Assembly (NCBI RefSeq): GCF_002777965.1
Contig: NZ_NGVR01000009.1
Location: 387 to 64,386 of the forward strand
Origin: Proteus columbae
Lineage (GTDB): Bacteria > Pseudomonadota > Gammaproteobacteria > Enterobacterales > Enterobacteriaceae
DNA length: 64,000 nucleotides
Direction: 5' to 3'
Made by a program: the position numbers and the translations under genes
Notes under the pieces: model-generated
Seen by the model: the letters and a program-made list of their open reading frames with translations, nothing else
What the model was told of the DNA's origin: nothing
The model's database searches: none
Shown: one piece after another, positions 36,112-44,213 of the stretch
Layout: every line of letters begins with the position of its first letter
Numbering within the stretch: the stretch's first letter is position 1

Positions 36112-36702
36112 TTAGTCCTGTTCGAAAATATCTTTATTCCAATGTCGCTTTATAGTTGAAATACTAATGTTAAGCTTATTTGCTATCTCCCGCTGTTTAT
36201 ATCCCTTGCACTTCAGCTCGTAAATATAATCCTTATACTTACTTCCTGCTGGTCGACCTAATGACTTATTTTGGGATAACGAAATGTAATGTCGCCTGCT
36301 TAGTTTTAGTGCTTCATAGCTTTCTTCTAAATCATTTAATAGATTCAGCACGTCTAGCAAGAAAAACTTCTGCTCAAATATATTCGTGATAGACTGATTA
36401 AGAATGATAACAGCCATACCAAGTTCGTGGCATCGAGATAAAATCTGTGCAGCCTGCTGAGTATTATTTCCTATATCATAGAGGCTCCTTGTTATTAAAG
36501 TGTCTTCTGGTGTTAAAATATGGTCAATATGCTCCATAAGTTGTGGTGGAGGAAGTTTCACATCAAGCAATGGTTGACGTTCAATGATGATGTTATCCTT
36601 AACCTCAGGGCAAAACGTGACAATTTCCTGTGTGTATTGCTCAAGATTTGCTAAGGCATCACTGTCATCATGTCTTACTCGGATGTATGCATAATGGCTC
36701 AT
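36112..36702 (-). CDS. Resolvase-like protein lacking serine-recombinase catalytic residues
   Basis: 196 residues. The N-terminus MSHYAYIRVRHDDSDALANL follows the serine-recombinase pattern Y-x-R-V-S-T, but Arg stands at the catalytic Ser position. The arginine-rich motif usually read as RLDRLGRS is here RSLYDIGNN. The C-terminus has LGRPAGSKYKDY and a Hin-type helix-turn-helix (KQREIANKLNISISTIKRHW). So the fold and DNA-binding half remain but strand exchange is unlikely. A transcriptional or architectural role is more probable. It is part of a minus-strand group with the RHH and YfjJ-like genes. Confidence 0.78.
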   Translation of the reverse strand: MSHYAYIRVRHDDSDALANLEQYTQEIVTFCPEVKDNIIIERQPLLDVKLPPPQLMEHIDHILTPEDTLITRSLYDIGNNTQQAAQILSRCHELGMAVIILNQSITNIFEQKFFLLDVLNLLNDLEESYEALKLSRRHYISLSQNKSLGRPAGSKYKDYIYELKCKGYKQREIANKLNISISTIKRHWNKDIFEQD

Positions 36703-36896
36703 TTTATTCCCTTAGGTATCAAAAAACGCATTAATGACCTGTTATAGTGGGTTTATGATTATGGTGTTTGAGCTTTTGTCTATTCTTCTGCTGGCATTAT
36801 TCCTATCAATAGCCCCAATTAGAATGCACTGATGGTTTGTGTGATAAATCGGTATAAAAGCCTCATAGGTATGTTTTAACTGTACCTTACTTTTCT

Positions 36897-37478
36897 TTAT
36901 CGCTTCTTCAATGCCAAGAAAACAATATCATTCATCGGTATATTAATGATCCCATTAAAGTCAAAAATGTAATTTTTATACTCAGTGTTTTTAATTAAAA
37001 TTGTATTTGATAATCCACCTGCTTTATGTAGCTTATAGTGAACATGCCTATCAGTATAAATAAAGATAGCCTTCTTAATATTTGGTTCGCTAATGTAGTG
37101 TTCTAGTTCTTCTTGAATGCTTATTTTTTCTTTGAGGCCAACTTTAGGGCTTTTAAATGCATGAGGATAAGCATGTTGATCAATAATGACACCTTTTTCT
37201 ATTATGTGCGTTTGCCATATATCTAAAAGATGTTCAGCTAAAGAAAATGTCGATGCTTTCCCTTGATAATTTATTGAAGATTTATCTGGGGAAAATAATT
37301 TACTTTCAAGCTCGTTAGTTAATTGAGTGTATTGGTTTATCTCTGAAAGTAATGGGCAAGCACTCTTTAATATACTGGATATTAAAGATGAACGTGAAGT
37401 TTTATGCTTACAGCAGTACTCATCTATCTGTTTTAAACTTTTTTCATTTTTTACAGTAATAGTTATCCGTTGAGACAT
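36897..37478 (-). CDS. Ribbon-helix-helix protein with unknown C-terminal domain
   Basis: 193 residues. The first 45 look like a ribbon-helix-helix DNA-binding unit: RITITVKNEKSLKQIDEYC followed by SRSSLISSILKSACPLL. The remaining 150 residues form no family that can be recognised; there is a mixed alpha/beta region with KKAIFIYTDRHVHYKLHKAGG and a terminal NIPMNDIVFLALKKR. It may be a regulator of the island or an antitoxin-like protein, but no partner toxin overlaps it. It lies 194 bp before the resolvase-like gene. Confidence 0.68.
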   Translation of the reverse strand: MSQRITITVKNEKSLKQIDEYCCKHKTSRSSLISSILKSACPLLSEINQYTQLTNELESKLFSPDKSSINYQGKASTFSLAEHLLDIWQTHIIEKGVIIDQHAYPHAFKSPKVGLKEKISIQEELEHYISEPNIKKAIFIYTDRHVHYKLHKAGGLSNTILIKNTEYKNYIFDFNGIINIPMNDIVFLALKKR

Positions 37479-37641
37479 GATAATTATCCTCTCTTAAGTT
37501 TTGTATAAATAAATTTTAACGTTATTGAATAGTCAATATTCGATAATTTAGGCCAGTTTTGGTTTTACTTCTTTAACTTCTTCACAATAATAAACATTCT
37601 CAATAAAACATTAATATCGTTAATGATAAAATAATGACTAG

Positions 37642-37746
37642 CTATGTTGACTCTCGTTGAAGTAACCAATCGTTGATTTCAGATTCGATCCAACCAACAG
37701 ATTGTCTGATCAAGTTCAAGCCCAGATTAGACAAGCGCTTGAGCAT
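37642..37746 (-). pseudogene. AlpA-family regulator remnant (C-terminal part)
   Basis: Thirty-four codons from an internal ATG at 37746 to TAG at 37642. The end reads SVGWIESEINDWLLQREST, closely following the C-terminal pattern of AlpA/phage-type excisionase-like regulators (VRWxESEIxxWI). The preceding helix-turn-helix half is missing or out of frame. In CP4-57 AlpA activates the integrase gene, so its loss fits an immobilised island. Confidence 0.55.
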
Positions 37747-37772
37747 GTAGCCATTATGGAGTTTAAAAGCTA

Positions 37773-38009
37773 ATGGGACTCCAACTAATTGTAAAAGCAG
37801 ATCTTAATAAGATAGAAAAAACGCTGGGATCATTGATATCAGAATGTGAAATTTTCCCAGTCGCTGAAGGGCTTTTTGGTATTTCAATTCCGAAGAGAAC
37901 TCTCTCATCCGTGGGTGAGGATGTCGTTCTACACAAGCTTGAACAATTGAAGCGTTTTGACCTCTGGGAAGGAAGCAGGCAAAAATCTAAGCGACGTTGG
38001 CTCTGGTGA
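37773..38009 (+). CDS. Small unrecognised protein
   Basis: 78 residues on the plus strand, against the trend of the island, with GGAG about 11 bases before the ATG. The sequence looks protein-like (LIVKADLNKIEKTLGSLISE, an amphipathic pattern, then FGISIPKRTLSSVGEDVVLHKL) and ends in a basic tail (RQKSKRRWLW). No family is recognised. It stands between an alpA remnant and the DUF1963 gene and is convergent with the latter. Confidence 0.5.
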   Translation: MGLQLIVKADLNKIEKTLGSLISECEIFPVAEGLFGISIPKRTLSSVGEDVVLHKLEQLKRFDLWEGSRQKSKRRWLW

Positions 38010-38044
38010 GTTTAGGTTTTGAGCAAAGATCTGACGTTGTACCT

Positions 38045-38722
38045 CTAATAAAACTGACATGAAAACGTCCAGACCCCCTCTGGTGACTTGTGAAAGTAAC
38101 CAATACCATTGTCAGCCCACATCCAGTTTACTTTTTCCTCAGATCCCACTTGAAAGACAAAATCTTGAATTCCCGCACCATGTTGTATCTCCATCGGATA
38201 GCCTCCGACTTTGGTTCCTCTATATCGATTAAAATCATTAAAGAAGCAGTCACTTGCTTCCTCATCCTCGTTTACGTCAGAAAGGTCAACAATATCCCAA
38301 GCATCCTCCCATCCCGGAGCATCATCATTGACATGCAACCATCGAATCGGAAATGCACGGTACGGCGTGTCTATTGCGGGTAATAATTCCAGTCCCTCAA
38401 GAGAGGTATATTCTCGTATTAGCCAACCTTCGCCATGCGGTTTATCAAACGGGTGGCTTTCCATATTGTGGTAGAGTACTAGAAGTGCAATGCCCTTCAA
38501 TTGTTCAGGGATCACGGGAAGCTCATCTACACGGATCTGAAGAAGCGGAAACATTGGCAGACCTTGCCAAACTGGTAATCCTTCACCCGGTAGAGCGACC
38601 CCTTTCAAAAACCAAGATGTAATTGGGTCTGTTGTAGGGCGAAAACCACCTACCTGTGCCACCGATGCGGGACGTAATTTAGATCTGAGTTCTTCTAAAA
38701 CTTGCGTACTCTTAGATTTCAT
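38045..38722 (-). CDS. DUF1963 (YwqG-like) domain protein
   Basis: 225 residues. The DUF1963 pattern is clear: KLRPASVAQVGGFRPTTDPITSWFLKG near the N-terminus, GLPMFPLLQIRVDELPVIPEQLKGIALLVLYHN, and, near the end, GGYPMEIQHGAG, FVFQVGSEEKVNWMWADNGIGYFH. Family members are of unknown function and some sit beside toxin or defence genes. It lies 197 bp after the large helicase gene on the same strand, so it may be an accessory or protective partner of that protein; this is inference. Confidence 0.75.
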   Translation of the reverse strand: MKSKSTQVLEELRSKLRPASVAQVGGFRPTTDPITSWFLKGVALPGEGLPVWQGLPMFPLLQIRVDELPVIPEQLKGIALLVLYHNMESHPFDKPHGEGWLIREYTSLEGLELLPAIDTPYRAFPIRWLHVNDDAPGWEDAWDIVDLSDVNEDEEASDCFFNDFNRYRGTKVGGYPMEIQHGAGIQDFVFQVGSEEKVNWMWADNGIGYFHKSPEGVWTFSCQFY

Positions 38723-38919
38723 GTTCGTAGCCTTGCGTATTCCTATATTCTTCAGTGTCTAAAATAGAGCTATTGTTAGTATATCTTGTAATTACTGACT
38801 AACAGTCTCATGAATTTCTGGATTACCTCTTCTAACACAGAGCATTTAGGCCGTTACTGACATAAACTGAAGATTAGTTACGAGTTGGTACTCATTATTG
38901 AATACCAACTTGTATATTG

Positions 38920-41900
38920 TCAGGCTGATTGTGCCAATTGTCGTTGTAGGACCTGTAGGCTAGTTCCTGCTCCAGCCCATGCGACAGCTGAACCAACCAC
39001 ATATAGGTTTTGCTTAGCTCGTGAGACGGCTACATTAATAATGTTTGGTGGACTTGCGGCCCACTGACGAGCCCTTTGCTGACTGGCTTTCGGCGCACCA
39101 AGAAGCAGGATAACCGTATCTGCCTCTCGGCCTTGGAAAGTGTGAATAGTGCCTACACGATCACGACTCCACTCATCGAACTTTACACCTAACTCCTTCA
39201 GCAGACTAGTCTCACTGTTGAGACGCCGACGCATTTGTTGTTCTACGATCTTGAATGGTGTGATGATAAAGACATCTGGGTTTGTAATACCCGATGCCGC
39301 TAATTTTTTAAGCATTTGCACAACCATGTCTCCCTCGTCGGTACACCATTTCGTTTCGGCATCGCCATTGACGTCGAACCAGCGTGATTGACCCAACGCC
39401 GAGCCAATAGAACCCGGTTTTTTAGGCCTGACGGCATGGACCATCTGCCCTGCATAGGCGATAGCGTTAGAGACATCGAACATTGGATTCTGGCAGCGTC
39501 TGTGAACAAGGAGTGGTAATCCAACCTCTCGATCACCAGTATCCGCGATGAAAGTGGATTTGAAGCGCGATGCTTGATCCGCAAGTGTCTGCGTAGATGC
39601 TGTGGGGGCAGACCACTCTAACGGGTCAATATCGAAGAACTGGCAGATTGCGGTGTTTAGCTTCTCTGGAAGTGAAACCACTGGAGGGATCTGCAACGGG
39701 TCGCCTACCACAATAGAACGCTTTGCCCGCATGATAGCGCCAATTGCAGCTTGAGGAACTGCTTGACCCGCTTCATCGACTAGAAGCCAGCCAATACTTT
39801 CAGGAGGAAGATCTCCGAACATCGTCCGGACGGAGGCAAAGGTTGTGGACACTGTCGGTACCACCATGAAAAGGCTGGACCAGAGGTCAGGGAGAAGTCT
39901 ACGGTGAGCGGGGGATTGAAATGCGCCAGCTACCATGCCCGACATCAATAACCCAAGATTGTGTTGCAAGTGGTTAGCCGAAGCATCGATGAATGCTTTA
40001 TGCACAGCCAAGGCGGCGGCGAAGAGATCCTCTCGCAGGCGATGAATTTCATCGGGAAGCCATGGCGCTGTCAGGTGGATAGCCTCGTGCTCTCGCTCGA
40101 AGAACTGCTCATCAACGACTCTGTCACCCATGAGATTTCGAGCCCGAGCTGCTGTTGCCTTCAATTCCTCGACTATCTGCCATTTGCTTGAAATTTCATT
40201 TTCGAGTTGCTGTAACTGGGACTGAGCATTGTTCCATTCAACCCTTGCAATCCCAAGGTTTTCATTCACGATCTGTACCTGTGAGGCTGACTGTTGTAAG
40301 GTTGCTGAGAGATTTTTCAATGCCGACTTCCACGACTTCCAGGCTGCAGTCCCGAACAAGCGAGAGAAAAAACCTGGGCGACTAGCAAGATGGCTATCGA
40401 GCAAAACCTTGCTCAACTCGGCTTGCGACTTTGCCTTCTCCTGTTCCCTATGGGCAGATTCAGCAATCTGGCAGGTTTGTTCGATGGCTTCATTTAGGCT
40501 AGGACGAAGTTGTTCGAGTTTTTGAAGTTCAGTGGTCGCCCCCTTGAGTGCCTGAATATCTCGGCGCATCCTTTCGATAGTGGCTATTTCAGTATCTATC
40601 GTTTCCTTTAGTTTAAGGAATATGGTTCGTGCTTTTCGCCAAGCAGCGGCGGCGTCTGCTTCGTTGGTGCTGGGCTGCTCATTGATGACTACGCTAGGCA
40701 TCACTCGATCAATGATTGCACCCGTTTGTTCATCCTTGATTTCACGCATGACGTTCATTCCGCGAGCAGCTTTCAGGTAGGTAAGAAAACCGCTGTCCTC
40801 ATTCCACCAGAAATTTTGCTGGAAAGCACCTCGATTGCTGCTATTGCCAAGTGCGGCGGCAATCAATCCCCAAGTCTCGATAGGACCGGATAGAGTCGTA
40901 TCCTCGGGCTCGAAGGAGCCTGTGCGTTTGGGGTTTGCAATTAAGTCACTGATGGAGCGGAAGTAGGCAATCTGTTCATGGCGGCCATTAGCTTCTTTGA
41001 GGGGAAGCTCTTTGCTGACGTTTTCAACCGCTTTGTTATTGGAGGATGCTACGACGATTTCATGGCCTTTCAAGGATTCATGTAACCTGTAGAAGTGCAG
41101 AAAAGCATTAGAGCCAAATGCTTGTTTCTCTCCTGTTGTGGAAAAGGCGTCCTGCGGTTTATTGAAGGCGGCCATCGCTGTGGCCCGATCAAGAATGCAA
41201 CCAACAACGATATCTCGAAGAAGAGTTGTCTTTCCTGTGCCTGGTGGTCCATTTATACCAATGATACCCGGAGCATCAATCAGCTCAACACGTGCCGCAT
41301 TCACAGCGGCCTGTTGAAGCAACACCAATGGGTGACCACCTTGTGAAGGCCAACGAGCCTGTGGCATGAGAGACGGTGCGACGAACGGCTCGACTGCTGA
41401 AACGGGGGACAACACATCGATTTTCTGGTTAGGTCTGCCTATTCCCATGTAGCGCTGCAAACCAATTCCTGCATTATCCGCCTCGATCAATTTTGCTGCT
41501 TCGCCAAGATCTTCGAGATAGAAAGAATTCAGCAATGAAGGCTCAGGTGGTGTTTTGTTCTTGAAATAATGAAATACTTTGATTACAAATGAAGGTGGTT
41601 CAACCAAATGCTCGGGTACATCGAATTGTGACACCAGCCATCTATGAGCATTAATAATAGTATCCAGATCGATCGGTATGGGTTCTCCATCCTCGTTATG
41701 GCGGAGAACCATCTGCTCTAAACGCTCGATAATGTGCCGTTCTACTTTAGGCCAAGCCCCTAAGCTACCAAGCTTCAGATCGAGTGCCGGCTTGAGCGCC
41801 CAAGCAAAACTGGAGACAGCGACGCCGTTGTTTTCAAGTACAAAGCCTTCCTTGTCGACCAAGATTGAGCCTATGGCTGCTTTTTTTCCATCCGGCCTTG

Positions 41901-42543
41901 ATTGCTCCTCATCCTCACCAAAAACCTTGACCAATTCGTCTGTCGCCTTGTCGAGTGCGATAGCGCCGAGGATGATTTCGAAATAAAGCTTATGTTTAGG
42001 CTTGCTGCGGGCATTTGGTCCCCATGGAATACCCTGACTCAATAGGGCTACCCTAGAACGGTCACCAGATGCCATATCTTCTGGCCGCTTATAGCTTTGA
42101 GGTGACAGCGCTTCGAGCGCAGTCCATGCAGCCAATATTGCGGGCGCATCATTCACCTTACCAGATGGAGTGAGAGACGGGAACGAACCTAGATCAATTT
42201 GATCATTGTCGAATTGCTGTCCTATGTCTGTGTCTGGAGTATGCTCACGCTTTAGTTGTACCGTCATTTCGGGTGTGTTGTGGGCAACAACTTCGGATGA
42301 TTGAGTGAATGCTGAATCAGGATGAAGCTCTGATGGAGTGGAACTAGGCATGGAGACTAAACTGCGATCGTTAATGGTGGTTAGGGCTTGCTCGACTTTA
42401 GTCGTCAGCATTCGCGCTTTAGCTGTGTTTCGAAAGGTCAGCTCGTTTAATAGTCGTTCAAGTTCACTAGCATTATTGTGCGACCGTTCGAATATTGCTT
42501 CCAGATCGACGATTGATTTTTGAAAATACTCCCTTGTCGTCAT
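38920..42543 (-). CDS. Large SF1-type (Upf1/Dna2-like) helicase protein
   Basis: 1207 residues. An N-terminal region of about 420 residues has no recognised domain. The motor follows: Walker A GPPGTGKTT (432-440), a coiled-coil insertion (about 650-830; ERMRRDIQALKGATTELQKLEQ), Walker B LLVDEAGQAVP (about 917-927), VVGDPLQIPPVV, and the C-terminal lobe with TIHTFQGREADTVILLLG and INVAVSRAKQNLYVVG. This is the AAA_11/AAA_12 arrangement of SF1B helicases. Similar giant helicases occur in defence islands. The DNA is visibly more GC-rich than the host flanks, suggesting recent transfer. With the DUF1963 gene it may be a third defence unit. Confidence 0.85.
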   Translation of the reverse strand: MTTREYFQKSIVDLEAIFERSHNNASELERLLNELTFRNTAKARMLTTKVEQALTTINDRSLVSMPSSTPSELHPDSAFTQSSEVVAHNTPEMTVQLKREHTPDTDIGQQFDNDQIDLGSFPSLTPSGKVNDAPAILAAWTALEALSPQSYKRPEDMASGDRSRVALLSQGIPWGPNARSKPKHKLYFEIILGAIALDKATDELVKVFGEDEEQSRPDGKKAAIGSILVDKEGFVLENNGVAVSSFAWALKPALDLKLGSLGAWPKVERHIIERLEQMVLRHNEDGEPIPIDLDTIINAHRWLVSQFDVPEHLVEPPSFVIKVFHYFKNKTPPEPSLLNSFYLEDLGEAAKLIEADNAGIGLQRYMGIGRPNQKIDVLSPVSAVEPFVAPSLMPQARWPSQGGHPLVLLQQAAVNAARVELIDAPGIIGINGPPGTGKTTLLRDIVVGCILDRATAMAAFNKPQDAFSTTGEKQAFGSNAFLHFYRLHESLKGHEIVVASSNNKAVENVSKELPLKEANGRHEQIAYFRSISDLIANPKRTGSFEPEDTTLSGPIETWGLIAAALGNSSNRGAFQQNFWWNEDSGFLTYLKAARGMNVMREIKDEQTGAIIDRVMPSVVINEQPSTNEADAAAAWRKARTIFLKLKETIDTEIATIERMRRDIQALKGATTELQKLEQLRPSLNEAIEQTCQIAESAHREQEKAKSQAELSKVLLDSHLASRPGFFSRLFGTAAWKSWKSALKNLSATLQQSASQVQIVNENLGIARVEWNNAQSQLQQLENEISSKWQIVEELKATAARARNLMGDRVVDEQFFEREHEAIHLTAPWLPDEIHRLREDLFAAALAVHKAFIDASANHLQHNLGLLMSGMVAGAFQSPAHRRLLPDLWSSLFMVVPTVSTTFASVRTMFGDLPPESIGWLLVDEAGQAVPQAAIGAIMRAKRSIVVGDPLQIPPVVSLPEKLNTAICQFFDIDPLEWSAPTASTQTLADQASRFKSTFIADTGDREVGLPLLVHRRCQNPMFDVSNAIAYAGQMVHAVRPKKPGSIGSALGQSRWFDVNGDAETKWCTDEGDMVVQMLKKLAASGITNPDVFIITPFKIVEQQMRRRLNSETSLLKELGVKFDEWSRDRVGTIHTFQGREADTVILLLGAPKASQQRARQWAASPPNIINVAVSRAKQNLYVVGSAVAWAGAGTSLQVLQRQLAQSA

Positions 42544-42828
42544 TTATTTCTTCCGCTCTAAATTTCATCAATTGAGAGATATTATACTGATTAGATTGAT
42601 TTCTAAAACTGTTAACTTCCTTTGTTGGTCCTAAGTGAGCTATACCAGAAGACACGATGTCCGCTTAGAGCGAAGAGCGGACATTAAGCGCATAAGTGAA
42701 AAAAGCGCTGGTTTTTCATCCAGACTCTGTTAACTTGAATGTCGATGAAAACAAACTTTGTACTATTCAAATCAATCATTATTATCACCTATCTTATTTA
42801 GGTGGGATAACGTTCGCCATTTTCCCGT

Positions 42829-42848
42829 CGGTAAGGCGGGCCTTACCG
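42829..42848. repeat. Perfect 20-bp inverted repeat near integrase remnant
   Basis: CGGTAAGGC and GCCTTACCG are perfect 9-bp arms around GG. There is no adjacent T run, so a protein-binding site is as likely as a terminator. Confidence 0.5.
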
Positions 42849-42907
42849 GTAATAATCCAGTGAGGTAAACAATGGACATAAATGAAGTAACAACGCCTGA
42901 AAAACCT

Positions 42908-42967
42908 GTCCTGCGGTTTAGCTGCTTTGATTTCGGTATCGGTTAATGGCTTAGTTTTTCTTGCCAT
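42908..42967 (-). pseudogene. Truncated ssrA-type P4-family integrase (5' end only)
   Basis: From the ATG at 42967 the first 20 codons read MARKTKPLTDTEIKAAKPQD, the nearly invariant start of CP4-57-type tyrosine integrases that use ssrA. After that the frame (to a stop at 42794) has no integrase similarity, so about 95 percent of the gene, including the catalytic R-H-R-Y residues, is missing. Position and direction, next to tmRNA and reading away from it, are as expected. The island can no longer supply its own integrase. Confidence 0.85.
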
Positions 42968-43062
42968 GAAAAATCTCCATGCGTTTAGACCCAACAAAGA
43001 TGTTAGTTCTTTTCGTTGGGCCTATCAATGGGCCTAAAGTAATTAGCTTGGGTGGGATAAAA

Positions 43063-43078
43063 TAGGACAGTGTAGGAC
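43063..43078 (-). repeat. Paired TAGGAC boxes, candidate integrase arm sites
   Basis: TAGGAC occurs at 43063-43068 and 43073-43078, exactly 10 bp apart. The minus-strand reading is GTCCTA, the same core as the TAGTCCT repeats at the left end of the island but in opposite orientation. Confidence 0.45.
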
Positions 43079-43080
43079 AT

Positions 43081-43116
43081 AAAAAAGCCCGCAACTCATT
43101 GAGTTAGCGGGCTTTT
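43081..43116 (-). terminator. Terminator of tmRNA
   Basis: AAAAGCCCGC, an inner AACTC/GAGTT stem and GCGGGCTTTT form a long hairpin; the minus-strand reading ends in a run of T residues. It lies 33 bp beyond the tmRNA 3' end. Confidence 0.85.
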
Positions 43117-43148
43117 CAGTCTTCTTTGGACGTCCTTAGAAGATAATT

Positions 43149-43515
43149 TGGTGGAGCTGGCGGGAGTTGAACCCGCGTCCGAAATTTCTACATCCGCGGC
43201 ACTACATGCTTAGTCTAGTCTTTAATTTCACTTACCCACTGCGGACAGACACGCCATGAATAAGCTAGCTTGATTAAGTTTAACGCTTCAACCCCAAGCT
43301 AGGCATCCACGCGATCTCTTTTGGGTTTGACCTCTCTTGATCCCCGTCTTAAGAGCGGAAGCTAGGGAGAGAGGGCTCTAAGCAGGTTATTAAGCTGCTA
43401 GTGCTAGTTTGTTTTCGTCGTTTGCGACTATTTTTTTGCGGCTTTTTACGAGGCCAACCGCCCCTCGGCATGCACCTTGGGTTTCGCAAATCCCGTCGAA
43501 TCCAGAATCAGCCCC
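43149..43515 (-). ncRNA. ssrA: tmRNA (ssrA)
   Basis: 367 nt. The 5' end GGGGCTGATTCTGGATTCGA and the 3' end CCGCCAGCTCCACCA pair to form the alanyl-tRNA-like domain. The tag frame is resumed at GCAAACGACGAAAAC and encodes ANDENKLALAA before TAA, close to the ANDENYALAA tag of E. coli. With SmpB, encoded 59 bp upstream on the same strand, it rescues stalled ribosomes and marks the peptide for proteolysis. Its 3' end is the integration site of the adjoining island; the functional end is intact. Confidence 0.97.
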
Positions 43516-43574
43516 AAGTTGTTGAAAGCGAGTATACCAGAAAAATACTTGTAATTGCTAGTACTTAACGCAAT

Positions 43575-44057
43575 TTAGCGGTTAGCATTTTTCATGATAC
43601 GTGCTTTGTCTAATTTCCACTCACGATCTTTAATGGTTTCACGTTTATCGTGATCTTTCTTACCCTTCGCAACGCCAATTTTGATTTTGCACCAAGCGTT
43701 TTTCCAATAAAGGGAAAGAGCAACAACGGTGTAACCATCACGGTTGATTTGGCCATAAAGGTTATCAAGTTCACGCTGTTTTAATAATAGTTTACGGGTA
43801 CGCGTTGGGTCACAAACCACATGAGTTGATGCAACATTTAAAGGAGTAATGGTTGCACCAAAAAGATAAGCTTCACCGTCACGCATGACAACGTAGCTAT
43901 CACTGATGTTGGCTTTTCCTGCACGTAGTGATTTAACTTCCCAGCCTTGTAGCGCCAAGCCCGCTTCTATCTCATCTTCGATGAAATATTCATGGCGAGC
44001 ACGTTTGTTTAACGCAATGGTCGCAGAACCAGGTTTGTGTGATTTTTTCTTTGTCAT
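43575..44057 (-). CDS. smpB: SsrA-binding protein SmpB
   Basis: 160 residues from the ATG at 44057, which gives the conserved start [20 protein letters not shown]; an in-frame start at 44084 would add nine atypical residues. The oligonucleotide-binding barrel shows [21 protein letters not shown] and [11 protein letters not shown], and the basic tail [20 protein letters not shown] enters the mRNA channel. It delivers tmRNA to stalled ribosomes. ssrA follows on the same strand, and ratA lies divergently upstream, the usual order. Confidence 0.97.
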   Translation of the reverse strand: MTKKKSHKPGSATIALNKRARHEYFIEDEIEAGLALQGWEVKSLRAGKANISDSYVVMRDGEAYLFGATITPLNVASTHVVCDPTRTRKLLLKQRELDNLYGQINRDGYTVVALSLYWKNAWCKIKIGVAKGKKDHDKRETIKDREWKLDKARIMKNANR

Positions 44058-44213
44058 AATGTCCACATTATACTGTATGAGCAATAGAAAGAAATCATTT
44101 AACCGACTGTTTTCTTTTCAATTGCATAAAACTTAAGCTATATTCCATTAGATTTTTAATTAGTCACTGTTCAATGATATGATCACACACAGTGTTGTCG
44201 TACAGGAATAACT

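Larger units (their letters stand above)
42544..43080. other. Gene-poor region between helicase gene and tmRNA terminator
   Basis: About 540 bp holding the integrase fragment (42908-42967), a 20-bp inverted repeat (42829-42848), a plus-strand frame opening MDINEVTTPEKPVLRF at 42872 behind a GAGG box but running into the integrase fragment and stopping soon after, two copies of GGTGGGATAA (42801 and 43051), a GGGCCTA pair (43019 and 43032) and two TAGGAC boxes (43063, 43073). It looks like a deletion-scarred attachment region. Confidence 0.55.
13850..43149. mobile_element. Genomic island inserted at the ssrA (tmRNA) 3' end, CP4-57-like backbone
   Basis: The segment lies between the host hprR gene and the 3' end of tmRNA, a classic integration site. 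Backbone genes of CP4-57/CP4-44-type elements are present: the 5' end of an ssrA-type integrase (42908-42967), an alpA remnant, a YfjJ protein, YfjP GTPase, DUF932 (YfjQ), YfjR-like regulator, KlcA and IrmA. Cargo is defence genes. Parts such as the 38.9-42.5 kb helicase gene and the 20-25 kb block look clearly more GC-rich than the flanks. The integrase and alpA are truncated, so autonomous excision seems lost. The left limit is uncertain within about 13850-14100. Confidence 0.85.

Noticed and set aside
38885-42523. Many plus-strand open frames of 60-100 codons opposite the large helicase gene
   Set aside because: They are antisense shadows of a long, GC-richer coding region and have no protein-like pattern or start signals.
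42801-43060. GGTGGGATAA occurring at 42801 and 43051 as a possible direct repeat marking an insertion
   Set aside because: Ten bases repeated once in a 250-bp span is too weak, and no transposase or target duplication is seen.
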